Positions 33,524 to 42,360 of a stretch of DNA of 45,656 bases are shown here, in pieces. The stretch's first letter is position 1, and each line of letters opens with the position of its first letter. The position numbers and the translations under genes were made by a program. The DNA is from Acidobacteriaceae bacterium (GTDB lineage: Bacteria > Acidobacteriota > Terriglobia > Terriglobales > Acidobacteriaceae), in assembly GCA_003138975.1 (NCBI GenBank), contig PLHQ01000154.1:26473-72128 (forward strand), written 5' to 3'. The notes under the pieces are model-generated. The model was not told where the DNA came from and ran no database searches. It saw only the letters and a list, made by a program, of their open reading frames with translations.

Positions 33524-34443
33524 TCGAGGTGGGTGAGTTCGCGGAAAATCTGAAAGCGAGCGTCGATTTCCTCGCGAGTCAGTGATTGCAACCGCTCCGT
33601 GCCAAAACTCTCTACGGCGAAAGATCCCATCACTCCCCCGTAGAAGAGTGCCCGCTTCAGCACTTCGCGATTCAACTCTGGTTGGGACGCCACGTAGCCC
33701 ATGAATCCGCCGGCAAACGAATCGCCGGCCCCCGTGGGATCCTTCACCTCATCGAGCGGCAGCGTTGGAGCACGAAATGGATGGCGCCCAATCCCAAAGG
33801 CCCCCTCGCGAAAGAAAATCGTCGCGCCATATTCGCCGTGCTTGATCACCAGCGCTTGCGGCCCCATGGCCAGCACCTTCTGTGCGGCCCGCGGCAGGTT
33901 CTTTTCCTCCGCCAGCATCTTTGTCTCGGTATCGTTGATCAGCAATACATTGACCAACTTCAATGTCTCTGCCAGCTCCTTGCGCGCACCCTGAATCCAG
34001 TAATTCATGGTGTCGCATCCGGTAAGCCGCACGGCGTTCATCTTTCGCCGAACGTTGGCCTGCAACGTGGGTTGAATGTTCGCCAAGAAAAGAAACTCCG
34101 TATCCTCGTACTCTTTCGGAATCCGAGGATGGAATTGTTCAAAGACATTCAGATCAGTGAAATTCGTCTTGGCCTCGTTGAGGTTCTCGGCATACGACCC
34201 GCCCCAGCGAAAAGTCTTGCCTGCGGCGCGTTCGATGCCGCGAGTATCGACGCCACGCTTCTTCAGGACGTTTTCATGCTCCGTGGCAAAGTCCTCGCCT
34301 ACCACCGCGACCATGCGCACCTGGGTGAAGTAGCTGGCGGCCAGCGAAAAATAAGTCGCCGCCCCGCCGAGAATGCCCTTCACGCTGCCAGAAGGGGACG
34401 TGATGTCATCAAATGCGACTGATCCCACCACGACAATACTCAT
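33520..34443 (-). CDS. PfkB-family (ribokinase-like) sugar or nucleoside kinase
   Basis: This is a 307-residue cytoplasmic kinase. It has the N-terminal ILGGAATYFSLAASYF glycine motif, VLLINDTETKML in the middle, and the C-terminal anion-hole/catalytic motif DPTGAGDSFAGGFMGY with its base Asp. The substrate is not defined by sequence. Its place between methylthioadenosine phosphorylase (40 bp upstream) and a glycosyltransferase (4-bp overlap) suggests a role with ribose-type products of nucleoside salvage, which is an inference. Confidence 0.88.
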   Translation of the reverse strand: MSIVVVGSVAFDDITSPSGSVKGILGGAATYFSLAASYFTQVRMVAVVGEDFATEHENVLKKRGVDTRGIERAAGKTFRWGGSYAENLNEAKTNFTDLNVFEQFHPRIPKEYEDTEFLFLANIQPTLQANVRRKMNAVRLTGCDTMNYWIQGARKELAETLKLVNVLLINDTETKMLAEEKNLPRAAQKVLAMGPQALVIKHGEYGATIFFREGAFGIGRHPFRAPTLPLDEVKDPTGAGDSFAGGFMGYVASQPELNREVLKRALFYGGVMGSFAVESFGTERLQSLTREEIDARFQIFRELTHLE

Positions 34444-34483
34444 TCGCGAATCCTGACTTCCATTTTCGCTAAGATCACAGTTG

Positions 34484-35353
34484 CTACTTCCCTTTCAAAT
34501 ATTTCCCCAGGATCAGCTTCAACTTCTTCCGCGTCGCTGCCGGAATTATCTTTTGATCCGTCAAAATCGCGTGAGCTAATGCTGACCCGCACTTGCACAA
34601 CCGCTCTTGCGGCATCGCCGCTACCGTTTCGCGCACAACTTTGGTCGCATTCTCCCCATTCTTTACCAGCACCGCGACGATCTGATCTACCGTCACCGAA
34701 TCGTGATGTGGATGCCAGCAATCGTAATCCGTCACCATCGCCACCGTGACGTAGCAAATCTCAGCTTCGCGCGCCAGCTTCGCCTCCTGCAGGTTGGTCA
34801 TGCCAATTACATCCATGCCCAGTCCGCGATACACATTTGATTCGGCCTTGGTAGAAAACTGAGGCCCTTCCATGCACAAGTAAGTTCCACCATGTCTGCC
34901 AGTCACACCGACTCTTTCACACGCCGCCTCGACCACGGCCGCGAGTTGCCCGCATACCGGATCGGCAAAACCGATGTGCGCCACCACTCCACCGCCGAAA
35001 AAAGTATCCACGCGGTGCCGCGTGCGATCGAAGAACTGGTCAGGGATCACAAAATCCAGCGGCTTGTGCTCTTCCTTCAGTGATCCCACGGCGGAAATCG
35101 AAACGATCCTCTCGACTCCCAACTGCTTGAACCCGTGAATATTCGCACGGAAATTCAGTTCGCTCGGAAGAATACGGTGCCCGCGCCCGTGCCGCGCTAA
35201 GAAAGCAACCTTGCGCCCTTCCAGCAAGCCGCAAACGTAGCCGTCGGAAGGCGCGCCGAACGGCGTCTTCACCCGCACTTCCTCCACTCTGCCGAGCCCC
35301 GGCATCGAATACAGACCGCTCCCGCCGATAATTCCAATTTCCGCTTGTGGCAC
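34484..35353 (-). CDS. mtnP: S-methyl-5'-thioadenosine phosphorylase
   Basis: This is a 289-residue class II purine nucleoside phosphorylase family enzyme that splits methylthioadenosine into adenine and methylthioribose-1-phosphate in methionine and polyamine salvage. It starts with GTG after GGAGG. Signatures: [57 protein letters not shown], and [40 protein letters not shown], where the Met-Thr-Asn segment fits MTA rather than guanosine-type substrates. A TATAAT lies at 35412-35417. It heads the nine-gene run that ends with plsC. Confidence 0.92.
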   Translation of the reverse strand: MPQAEIGIIGGSGLYSMPGLGRVEEVRVKTPFGAPSDGYVCGLLEGRKVAFLARHGRGHRILPSELNFRANIHGFKQLGVERIVSISAVGSLKEEHKPLDFVIPDQFFDRTRHRVDTFFGGGVVAHIGFADPVCGQLAAVVEAACERVGVTGRHGGTYLCMEGPQFSTKAESNVYRGLGMDVIGMTNLQEAKLAREAEICYVTVAMVTDYDCWHPHHDSVTVDQIVAVLVKNGENATKVVRETVAAMPQERLCKCGSALAHAILTDQKIIPAATRKKLKLILGKYLKGK

Positions 35354-35411
35354 CTAACCTCCAAAAGTCCGCGCCGACAGAATTCTTCCGCGCGCGCAAG
35401 CCAAACCCGTG

Positions 35412-35417
35412 ATTATA
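35412..35417 (-). promoter_or_regulatory. -10 element for the mtnP-to-plsC run
   Basis: On the minus strand this reads TATAAT, about 58 bp before the mtnP GTG. It is preceded directly by TG, but no good -35 is seen. Confidence 0.5.
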
Positions 35418-35528
35418 CAAGACCTGCTGCGTGCCTCTGGGTCCTCGGTGGTTAAGGTTTTTTCATGCGCGACTTATTTGCCGTGTGAGTTCTAAACCCG
35501 CGTCTCTGTCTGCCGACCCATTACCCGT

Positions 35529-35534
35529 TACAAT
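35529..35534 (+). promoter_or_regulatory. -10 element, probable leaderless transcript
   Basis: TACAAT is followed by 6 nt and then the ATG at 35541. The expected transcription start is the A of the start codon. No ribosome site or good -35 is visible. Confidence 0.5.
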
Positions 35535-35540
35535 CTCGCT

Positions 35541-36815
35541 ATGCGATTGTCAACCGCTCTCATCGCGCTAGTCTTCCTGGCAGTCTCAGCTGTAGCTCAA
35601 GACGCAGGCAAGCCACAGCCGGAGCCTAAATCCGTCACCGTTCCCGTTACGCTCGACCACAACCGCGTCGTCATTGACGTCTACCTCCCCTTATCCGATG
35701 GGTCGACCAAGCGCGTCCGCGGCTGGGTCGACACCGGCGACCCAGAACTACAAATGTCGCAGCGTATGGCCAAACTGATGGGCCTTGCCATCACGTGTGA
35801 CGCGAACACCTGCTCCGCCCCATCACCTCGCGAGATCATGATCGGAGCCATGAAAATCTCTCTCGCTGCACTGAAGGAAGTAAGAATTCCTCTCAAGCCA
35901 GGGAGCGCTGCTTCCGTCATGGTCCCCGGTATGAGCGCCGAGATCAAAATCCCATCGTCCGTCCTGCGCAACTATGATGTACTCATCAACTTCCCTGACC
36001 GCGAGTTCAGCATCGGCTTGCCCGGCAGCCTCAATTTCAAGGGAGTGAAGAGCAAGATGCTGGTCAACGCAAGCGGTTTCATCCAGATTCCTAGCAAGAT
36101 TGCAAACAAGAACTACAGCTTGGGCCTCGATGTTGGTTCTTCCATCAGTTTTCTTTCGGAAGAGTTATTCGACAAGCTCGCAGCCGCCCACACAGAGTGG
36201 CCGCGCATGACCGGTGCTGTCGGCCCGGCCAACATGGGAGAACTGGGTGACGATGAACCCAAGTGGAAGCTGGTGCGCGTGGACCGCTTGCAATACGGAC
36301 CGCTCTATCTCACCGATGTAGCCGTGGCTAACTTCCCTAAGACTTTTAGTGCCTTCTTCGAAAAGGACGCCGGCAGCGCCATCGCCGGCCTGCTCGGTTC
36401 GAACGCGCTGATGAACTACCGCATCGGCCTCGACTATGCACACTCCACGGCCTATTTCGATATCGGCAACACATTCAAGTTTCCTGAGTTTGACGTCGTG
36501 GGCCTCATTCTTCGCCCCGAGGACGACACTCGATTCACCATCCTCGGCGTCGCCGATTTCGAGGGCAGGCCGTCGGTCCCCTCAGGCGACGACGGCATAC
36601 AACCCGGTGACCATCTCGTCGCCGTCGATGGCATTCCAGTGCCTGACTCCACCTTGGGACAAGTCTGGTCGTTGCTTGAAGGCTCTCCCGGGCAGGAACG
36701 CAAGCTGACCATCGAGCGCGAGGGAAAACAGTTCAACGTCGTCGCCAAGGTGCAGCATTTCTTGGGGAAGACGGAAGACGGTCAAGCGAAGGAAAAGTCG
36801 GCTAAGAAGCACTGA
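35541..36815 (+). CDS. Secreted retropepsin-like aspartyl protease with PDZ domain
   Basis: This is a 424-residue exported protein. The signal peptide is MRLSTALIALVFLAVSAVAQ. The first pepsin-like half has the DTG motif at 64-66 (GWVDTGDPE); a second lobe has LDVGSS (196-201), a DTG variant with Val. A PDZ domain (about 315-405) contains IQPGDHLVAVDGIPV and the C-terminus is Lys-rich. This combination is widespread in Acidobacteria and Bacteroidetes; substrates are unknown. Whether Asp197-Val-Gly is catalytically equivalent to DTG is not certain. It is convergent with the next gene; a leaderless promoter element lies at its start. Confidence 0.8.
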   Translation: MRLSTALIALVFLAVSAVAQDAGKPQPEPKSVTVPVTLDHNRVVIDVYLPLSDGSTKRVRGWVDTGDPELQMSQRMAKLMGLAITCDANTCSAPSPREIMIGAMKISLAALKEVRIPLKPGSAASVMVPGMSAEIKIPSSVLRNYDVLINFPDREFSIGLPGSLNFKGVKSKMLVNASGFIQIPSKIANKNYSLGLDVGSSISFLSEELFDKLAAAHTEWPRMTGAVGPANMGELGDDEPKWKLVRVDRLQYGPLYLTDVAVANFPKTFSAFFEKDAGSAIAGLLGSNALMNYRIGLDYAHSTAYFDIGNTFKFPEFDVVGLILRPEDDTRFTILGVADFEGRPSVPSGDDGIQPGDHLVAVDGIPVPDSTLGQVWSLLEGSPGQERKLTIEREGKQFNVVAKVQHFLGKTEDGQAKEKSAKKH

Positions 36816-36842
36816 CTTTATTCGCAATCGGCAATTGACACC

Positions 36843-38387
36843 TCACTTCTTGAACACTTCTTTTTCCAGCGCCTCGGTCGTAGCTGCGTCCAAGCTCTCG
36901 CTCACGAGCACAGTATCGCCCCGCTCCTCGATGACCACGGTGCCTTCTTCCGTGGTCCAAGCGTGTCGTCCCTGCAGAAGGTCGATCTTATACTTGGGAT
37001 GCTGCGCCGCCGCTTGGCCGGAAGAAGTCTTCCCTACTTCTTCGGCCTTCCTGTATCTCTTGGCCAGCGACTGCGCATAAATCTCCGCGAACTCAGCCGC
37101 CTTCTCGGCGTCCGACCAGCGCGACACATACATCAGACCCAACGGTGCTGCCGCATCGCCCTTCGGACGCGCAGCATAGTAATACCCACCACGCCACTCC
37201 GGATACAGTCGCTCTGACAGTTTCTTTCCTGCGTATTGCTCGATCAACACGGCAACATCGAACTCGCCCATCGCTCCAATATCGAACTTCGCGTAATCCT
37301 TGAAGTCATGCTTGAACTCCACCACGGGCATGGGTGCAATCTGCTCGTGTGACAAGTAAGTTTCCGGCTGCATGATCTGCCGCGTGGTGTGCGGAGGATT
37401 TGCGAGCACTCCGGCAAACGCCTTTTCTCTGCCGCCCTTCTCCAGCAGCTTCATCTCGAACTTCAGCCCGTAGCTGTAAGGGAACGTAAGCGATTCCCGC
37501 AGGAAGATGGGAGCGTCTTTGAACACGGTCGAATCATCGGTGCCATTTTCCATCTGCGATTCCATCGAATCCACCAGGTCTGGGGAGTCGAGAATCGACC
37601 GACCGACCGGCGCCAGTTCATACTGCAGCATCACGGTCTCGGCCTGTCCTTCGACTACGGCCTCTCGCGAGTCATCCATTTCATCATTCTCAATGTCGGC
37701 AGACGTGGGATCTTTCCTGATCTCGCCCAAATCTTTCTCGCCCCGCTTCATCCACTTGTCGAGGCCGACCGCCTGATCCTGCAGCGCGTGCGTCAACTCA
37801 TGCGCCATCACCGGTTCCTGCTCTTCCATTGGAACCCAGTCCAGCAGATTCACTGTCTTCGTTTTGGGATCGTAATAACCTGCTACCTGCTCGCGCAGCA
37901 GCGCCACCAGCAGCTTCTCCAAGTCGAAGTCGCGGGGCAGCAGCCCAAACTTTTTCAGCACCAGCTCTGACCGCTGCAATCGCTTCACGTCTTGGTCCTT
38001 CATGTGCTTGGTCAAGTACGCCTCCACTTCATCGCGGCTGGTCAGCCGGCGCTTGACCTGCTTCTTGATCGGCAGGCCGGTCTGTTTGCTATCGAACGCC
38101 AGGATCTCATCGACAGAGTGGAAAAGCTCCTCCGCCTCTCGTGCCGTGATCTTGACCTCCGGCTTTTGTGTGGAAGGTGCTGGTGTGGACGCGGGAGACT
38201 CGCCTGCAGGCTTTTGATCCTGTGTGGGACGGACACTTTTGTCCGTCTGATTTTGATCTTGGTTTTGCTGTTGCGGTGCCGCCTGATCCTGTGCCTGCGC
38301 CCCAGCTATAGCGCTCATCCCCAGTAGCATCACAACGGCGAAAAGCGGCCTCAGGACCTTCTCGCACGCCAGCTTAACGGTATCCAT
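36843..38387 (-). CDS. Secreted HExxH putative metallopeptidase, family not recognised
   Basis: This is a 514-residue protein with a signal peptide (VLRPLFAVVMLLGMSAIAGAQAQ) and a low-complexity Gln/Asp/Pro linker (33-78). The central domain carries VMAHELTHALQDQ (zinc ligands His196 and His200, base Glu197), followed about 46 residues later by REAVVEGQAETVML, where Glu246 or Glu250 may be the third ligand, as in gluzincins. The C-terminal half (GEFDVAVLIEQYAGKKLSERLYPEWRGG, later GTVVIEERGDTVLVSESLD) looks like a separate alpha/beta domain. The specific family cannot be named from sequence alone. The start lies 48 bp from a divergent methyltransferase gene. Confidence 0.75.
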   Translation of the reverse strand: MDTVKLACEKVLRPLFAVVMLLGMSAIAGAQAQDQAAPQQQNQDQNQTDKSVRPTQDQKPAGESPASTPAPSTQKPEVKITAREAEELFHSVDEILAFDSKQTGLPIKKQVKRRLTSRDEVEAYLTKHMKDQDVKRLQRSELVLKKFGLLPRDFDLEKLLVALLREQVAGYYDPKTKTVNLLDWVPMEEQEPVMAHELTHALQDQAVGLDKWMKRGEKDLGEIRKDPTSADIENDEMDDSREAVVEGQAETVMLQYELAPVGRSILDSPDLVDSMESQMENGTDDSTVFKDAPIFLRESLTFPYSYGLKFEMKLLEKGGREKAFAGVLANPPHTTRQIMQPETYLSHEQIAPMPVVEFKHDFKDYAKFDIGAMGEFDVAVLIEQYAGKKLSERLYPEWRGGYYYAARPKGDAAAPLGLMYVSRWSDAEKAAEFAEIYAQSLAKRYRKAEEVGKTSSGQAAAQHPKYKIDLLQGRHAWTTEEGTVVIEERGDTVLVSESLDAATTEALEKEVFKK

Positions 38388-38412
38388 TAGGAACGAGTCT
38401 ACCCTGTTCCCC

Positions 38413-38418
38413 TATACT
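38413..38418 (+). promoter_or_regulatory. -10 element of methyltransferase gene in a 48-bp divergent region
   Basis: TATACT lies 17 bp before the ATG at 38436, with AAGGAC as a possible ribosome site. On the other strand a TTGAAG/TAGACT pair overlaps it, so the two divergent promoters probably compete. Confidence 0.45.
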
Positions 38419-38435
38419 TCCTTCAAGGACAAACC

Positions 38436-39107
38436 ATGCCTACGAATGCTCCCGTTAACCTGTGGACTTCCAGTGGTCACGCCAGCGACTACCTGGGCCG
38501 TGCTGATTCCATTCCTCACCGCACCGAAGGCGAATCGACGCTTCTCGAATTCATTCCCGCGAAGGCGCGCCGCATCCTCGATCTCGGCACCGGCGACGGC
38601 CGACTGCTCGCCTTGGTCAAGTCAGAGTTAGCCAAACGAGATCTCATTCGGAACGACCAAGCCAACGTGGAAGCCGTTGCAATCGACTTTTCGCCCGCTA
38701 TGCTCGAGATCGCTGGCAAGCGCTTCGCCGGAGAGTCCTCCGTCAGCATCGTCACCCACAATCTTGACCATCCTCTACCCACGCTAGGCAAGTTCGACGC
38801 GGTCGTTTCCAGCTTCGCGATTCATCATCTGCTGCACGAGCGCAAACTCGCGCTTTATGCCGAGATCCACGCCCTGCTCAATCCCGGCGGTGTTTTCTGC
38901 AATCTGGAGCATATAGCCTCGCCGACGCCACGGTTGCATGAAGAGTTCCTGCACAGCATCGGCTACTCGCTCGAAACAGAAGATCCGTCCAACAAGTTGC
39001 TGGATCTTGAAACGCAGTTGCGATGGCTGCGAGAGATTGGATTTGTGGATGTGGATTGTCACTGGAAGTGGCGGGAGTTGGCGCTGCTGGTAGGCAGAAG
39101 GGCCTAA
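38436..39107 (+). CDS. Class I SAM-dependent methyltransferase
   Basis: This is a 223-residue cytoplasmic Rossmann-fold methyltransferase. Motif I is ILDLGTGDGRLL (about 46-57), the acidic motif II region is VEAVAIDFSPAMLEIA, then the NLDHPLPTLGKFDAVVSSFAIHHL motif and LNPGGVFCNLEH. It resembles the UbiE/TrmB-like small-molecule group; the acceptor is unknown. It is a single gene, divergent from the HExxH protein and convergent with the isopropylmalate-dehydrogenase-family gene across a 188-bp gap containing a palindromic repeat. Confidence 0.9.
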   Translation: MPTNAPVNLWTSSGHASDYLGRADSIPHRTEGESTLLEFIPAKARRILDLGTGDGRLLALVKSELAKRDLIRNDQANVEAVAIDFSPAMLEIAGKRFAGESSVSIVTHNLDHPLPTLGKFDAVVSSFAIHHLLHERKLALYAEIHALLNPGGVFCNLEHIASPTPRLHEEFLHSIGYSLETEDPSNKLLDLETQLRWLREIGFVDVDCHWKWRELALLVGRRA

Positions 39108-39223
39108 GACACTTTGGCGCTCGACTCAGTTCATGTTCATGCGTGGGCGGCACACTCCTCAACAACGCGGCTGCACTGGGAGAATGAGCCGACGCGTAAG
39201 TGCCAGTTCGAGCAAGTACAGGG

Positions 39224-39280
39224 GTCCTTCGACTGCGCGCGCCGATTCGCGAATGCGAATCGACTCGCTTCGCTCAGGAC
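39224..39280. repeat. Palindromic REP-like intergenic element
   Basis: An outer GTCCT...AGGAC pair (39224-39228 / 39276-39280) encloses a perfect inner hairpin, GATTCGC-GAAT-GCGAATC (39244-39261). The flanks CTTCGACTGCGCGC and GACTCGCTTCGCTCAGGAC are of the type seen in dispersed palindromes of many soil bacteria. It sits between two convergent genes, where it could also end transcription from both sides. Only one copy is evident in this window. Confidence 0.6.
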
Positions 39281-39295
39281 GACAGAGCGTAATGG

Positions 39296-40378
39296 TCATC
39301 CATGGCTGACTTTCTCCGCCACCCACTCTCCCGCTTCCCGGGTCCCCATCGTTCCGCCGATGTCCTGGGTGGTTTTCTTCTGCCGCACGGCGTCCAGCAC
39401 AGCGGCCTGAATCTTCTCGGCTTCGCGCGTCAATCCCAGATGCCCCAGCATCATCGCCGCAGTCAGAATCGCACCAAACGGATTCGCCACGTTTTTCCCA
39501 GCGATCAGCGGGGCGGAGCCGTGGACTGGCTCGAACATCGACGTTTTCCCGGGGTGAATATTTCCGCTGGCCGCCATGCCCAGGCCACCCTGCAGGCCGG
39601 CGGCGAGGTCGGTGATGATGTCGCCGAACATGTTATTGGTCACGATCACGTCGAAGGGCCGCGGATCGCCCACCATCTGCATGCACAGTGCGTCCACGTA
39701 CATGTGCTGCGCCGTGATTTGCGGATGCTCGCCGCTCACTTCCTTGAACACGCGCTGCCACAAGCCTCCGGCGTGCGTCATGGCATTCGACTTGTCGCAC
39801 ATGAGCACGCGCCCGCGCGGCGAGCCGTCGCGTTTGGTGTGCTGTTCGCAATACTCAAACGCATAACGAATAATCCGCTCGACGCCCTTGCGCGTGTTGA
39901 TGTCTTCCTGAAGCGCAATCTCATCGGGCGTACCCTGCTTGAAGACTCCGCCCGCATCGGTATAGACGCCTTCCGTGTTTTCGCGGATCACGACGAAATC
40001 CACATCCTTCGGTTCCACGCCTTTTAAAGGACACAGCGCCGCATCGAGCAGTTGCACTGGCCGCACGTTGGCGTAGAGATCCATCTTGCAGCGCATGCCG
40101 AGCAGGATTTCTTTGGCATGGATGTTGGTCTTGACGCGGGGATCGCCGAAGGCGCCGGCAAACACTGCATCGAAGTCACGCCCCAGCATGGCGAAGCCGT
40201 CTGGAGGGACGGTCATTCCGTCGCGGAGATAGCGATCGGCGCCCCAGTCGAATTCGCTCATCTCTACGTAGGCTCCCGATGCCCGAATCACTTTGAGGGC
40301 TTGCGGAATTACTTCTTGGCCGATTCCGTCTCCGGGGATGACGGCGATACGCTTCTTGGAGGGGTGTTGCGGGTCCAC
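39296..40378 (-). CDS. Isocitrate/isopropylmalate dehydrogenase-family enzyme (LeuB/tartrate/D-malate dehydrogenase group)
   Basis: An NAD(P)-dependent decarboxylating dehydrogenase. The family N-terminus ([16 protein letters not shown]) favours the GTG at 40378 (360 residues); ATG 40435 would add 19 unlikely residues. Neither has a clear ribosome site. Signatures: [16 protein letters not shown], the [12 protein letters not shown] helix, the metal/substrate block [41 protein letters not shown], and [20 protein letters not shown]. The RENTEG...[13 protein letters not shown] segment looks more like tartrate/D-malate dehydrogenases than canonical LeuB, but the C-terminal part is LeuB-like. No other leu genes are adjacent. 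Confidence 0.85.
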   Translation of the reverse strand: MDPQHPSKKRIAVIPGDGIGQEVIPQALKVIRASGAYVEMSEFDWGADRYLRDGMTVPPDGFAMLGRDFDAVFAGAFGDPRVKTNIHAKEILLGMRCKMDLYANVRPVQLLDAALCPLKGVEPKDVDFVVIRENTEGVYTDAGGVFKQGTPDEIALQEDINTRKGVERIIRYAFEYCEQHTKRDGSPRGRVLMCDKSNAMTHAGGLWQRVFKEVSGEHPQITAQHMYVDALCMQMVGDPRPFDVIVTNNMFGDIITDLAAGLQGGLGMAASGNIHPGKTSMFEPVHGSAPLIAGKNVANPFGAILTAAMMLGHLGLTREAEKIQAAVLDAVRQKKTTQDIGGTMGTREAGEWVAEKVSHG

Positions 40379-40496
40379 GGCAGAAAACTTAACACAAGTC
40401 ACTCCGAATGAGTAGTTTGCCACATGCGTTCCCACGCAACTGTGGTTCTCAGGGGCGGGCGCTCAGCCAATCGGGATGAATCACGAAGCCGTTCGC

Positions 40497-40502
40497 TATA
40501 AT
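40497..40502 (+). promoter_or_regulatory. -10 element close to the YgfZ-type gene start
   Basis: A consensus TATAAT ends 9 nt before the ATG at 40512. A transcript would have at most 2-3 leader nucleotides. It also makes the upstream in-frame ATG at 40476 unlikely. Confidence 0.5.
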
Positions 40503-40511
40503 CAATATTCC

Positions 40512-41639
40512 ATGTTTCGCACTCCACTCCAAGAGGCACTGCGGGCGCAAACGGCGAATAACGCGCAGTCTACACGCGTGGGCGAGTACCGCGGAGCCGA
40601 AACGGCGGCAGGTTTTTCCGATCCGCAGGTGGAATTCGATGCGCTTCGGAATGGCTGTGGAATTTATGACCTCGGTTTCCGCGCCAGGATTTCACTTGCT
40701 GGCAGCGATCGCGTGCGCTGGATGAACGGCATGGTTACGAACAACATTCGCGATCTTGCCGCAGGACGGGGCGTGTATGCTTTCCTGCTGAATCCGCAGG
40801 GTCGCATCCTCGGCGATATGCTGGTTTACAACGAGGGCGAGACGCTTGCGGTGGAGACCGATCGCAGCCAGGTGGAGAAGATCCTCGCAACTTTCGATCA
40901 TTACATCATCATGGACGACGTCGAAGTAACGAATATCAGCGAGACCTGGACGGCGGTGGGCGTGGCGGGGCCTAAGTCACGCGCCGTCATGAATGGTGCG
41001 GGAATTCACGTTCCAGAAGTGCAGCCGTTGCAGGTGATTACCGCACGATGTAACTGCGAATGCGATTGCGTGCAGTGCAACGTGGTGCGCGACGAGGATG
41101 CGCAGTATGAGTCCTACGAAATCTGGCTCGCTCCCAAGGATGTTCACAATACCTGGCAGGCCCTCGTTTCCGCTGGAGCAACTCCGGTGGGCAGCGAAGC
41201 GCTGGAAGTGCAGCGAATCGTCAGTGGCATTCCGCTCTACGGCGTAGACATTCGCGAGCGCGACCTGCCGCAGGAAACCGAGCAGATGCGTGCACTCAAC
41301 TTCAACAAGGGCTGCTACGTGGGACAGGAAATTGTTGAGCGAATTCGCTCCCGTGGCAACGTGCATCGCAAATTTACCGGCTTTGTGGTGGAAGGCTCGG
41401 CCGACATCGCGACGGATGCCAAAATCGTTTTCGGCGAGAAAGAAGTGGGCGAAATCACCAGCATTGCTCTTATTGGCTTGCCATGGGGCCAACGCACGGT
41501 TGCGCTGGGATACATTCGACGCGAGGCGGGGGTGCCCGGGCGCGAGGTCATGATTGGCGGGGTCAAAGCGACCGTGGCCCAGTTGCCGCTGGAAGGCGTT
41601 GCTATGGGACAGGCGCAGGAATCGTTGCTGCAACATTAA
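40512..41639 (+). CDS. YgfZ/GcvT-type folate-binding protein
   Basis: This is a 375-residue cytoplasmic protein. ATG 40512 (MFRTPLQEAL) is chosen over 40476 because a TATAAT lies between them. The protein shows the GcvT-like fold (FDALRNGCGIYDLGFRARISLAGSDRVRWMNGMVTNNI...GRGVYAFLLNPQGRILGDM) and the YgfZ signature KGCYVGQEIVERI with its conserved Cys. YgfZ proteins bind tetrahydrofolate and help maintain certain Fe-S enzymes. The lack of other glycine-cleavage genes nearby supports YgfZ rather than aminomethyltransferase. A Cys-rich insertion CNCECDCVQCNVV (about 182-194) is unusual for the family. Confidence 0.88.
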   Translation: MFRTPLQEALRAQTANNAQSTRVGEYRGAETAAGFSDPQVEFDALRNGCGIYDLGFRARISLAGSDRVRWMNGMVTNNIRDLAAGRGVYAFLLNPQGRILGDMLVYNEGETLAVETDRSQVEKILATFDHYIIMDDVEVTNISETWTAVGVAGPKSRAVMNGAGIHVPEVQPLQVITARCNCECDCVQCNVVRDEDAQYESYEIWLAPKDVHNTWQALVSAGATPVGSEALEVQRIVSGIPLYGVDIRERDLPQETEQMRALNFNKGCYVGQEIVERIRSRGNVHRKFTGFVVEGSADIATDAKIVFGEKEVGEITSIALIGLPWGQRTVALGYIRREAGVPGREVMIGGVKATVAQLPLEGVAMGQAQESLLQH

Positions 41640-41733
41640 GAAGAGTTTTGAACGCGGAGATCGTCGAGTTCACGCGGAGGACGCGAAGAAGAGTTTCTTC
41701 ACAATTTTGACGACGCAGACAAGGACACACGCT

Positions 41734-42312
41734 ATGGCTGAGAAGAGACAAGAATCAGGTTTCACAATCACCGACCGGCGCTTGTTCACCGAGGACGGAG
41801 AGTTGCGGCAGGATGTTCGCGAAGAACCAGAAGTGCCCAAGGCCGCGGTTCCTGTAGCCACGGTTCCCGAAACGCCACCCGCTGGCATCGACACACCCGC
41901 AGGGCCAGAGGTGCCTCCGATGCCGACTGCGGCCGAGCAACAGGCGCAAGCAGATGCGTACCGAAAGTCATCCGACGCTCTGGACTCGCGCGTGGAACTC
42001 AGTGGACACAATGCCAAAGAACTCGAGATGACCTTCGAGCGCTTTCTGGCCTCGCTTTACATGACCGCGATGCTGCAGTTGGGATTGATGCACCAGCAGG
42101 GTGAGCAGCCTCGCATGGACATCATCGGAGCGCGCCAGACCATCGATACGCTGGCGCTGCTGGCGGAAAAAACCAAGGGCAATCTAACTTCCACGGAAGA
42201 AAACTTTCTGCAGAACAGCCTCTACGAGGTACGCATGGCCTACGTGGAAGTGACCAATGCGCTGTCGCGTCCGCCACAGCCCGGAGTTGCCACGGGAACT
42301 AGTGGGCGGTGA
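41734..42312 (+). CDS. DUF1844-domain protein
   Basis: This is a 192-residue cytoplasmic protein. Translation is taken from ATG 41734 (MAEKRQESGFTITDRRLF); the frame also runs upstream into the previous gene. The N-terminal half is Pro/Glu/Val-rich and probably disordered. The C-terminal half is the helical DUF1844 domain (ELEMTFERFLASLYMTAMLQLGLM...DIIGARQTIDTLALLAEKTKGNLTSTEENFLQNSLYEVRMAYVEV). Function unknown; the domain is common in Acidobacteria and some Deltaproteobacteria. It lies 48 bp upstream of the PhnP-like hydrolase, so they may be co-transcribed. Confidence 0.85.
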   Translation: MAEKRQESGFTITDRRLFTEDGELRQDVREEPEVPKAAVPVATVPETPPAGIDTPAGPEVPPMPTAAEQQAQADAYRKSSDALDSRVELSGHNAKELEMTFERFLASLYMTAMLQLGLMHQQGEQPRMDIIGARQTIDTLALLAEKTKGNLTSTEENFLQNSLYEVRMAYVEVTNALSRPPQPGVATGTSGR

Positions 42313-42360
42313 TCGCAACGGCATGATGGCTCCCACCAGTTGCAGCAGGAAAGTGGAGGC

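Noticed and set aside
41638-41696. AAGAAGAGTTT direct repeat as an insertion target duplication
   Set aside because: The two copies are only 37 bp apart with nothing element-like between them.
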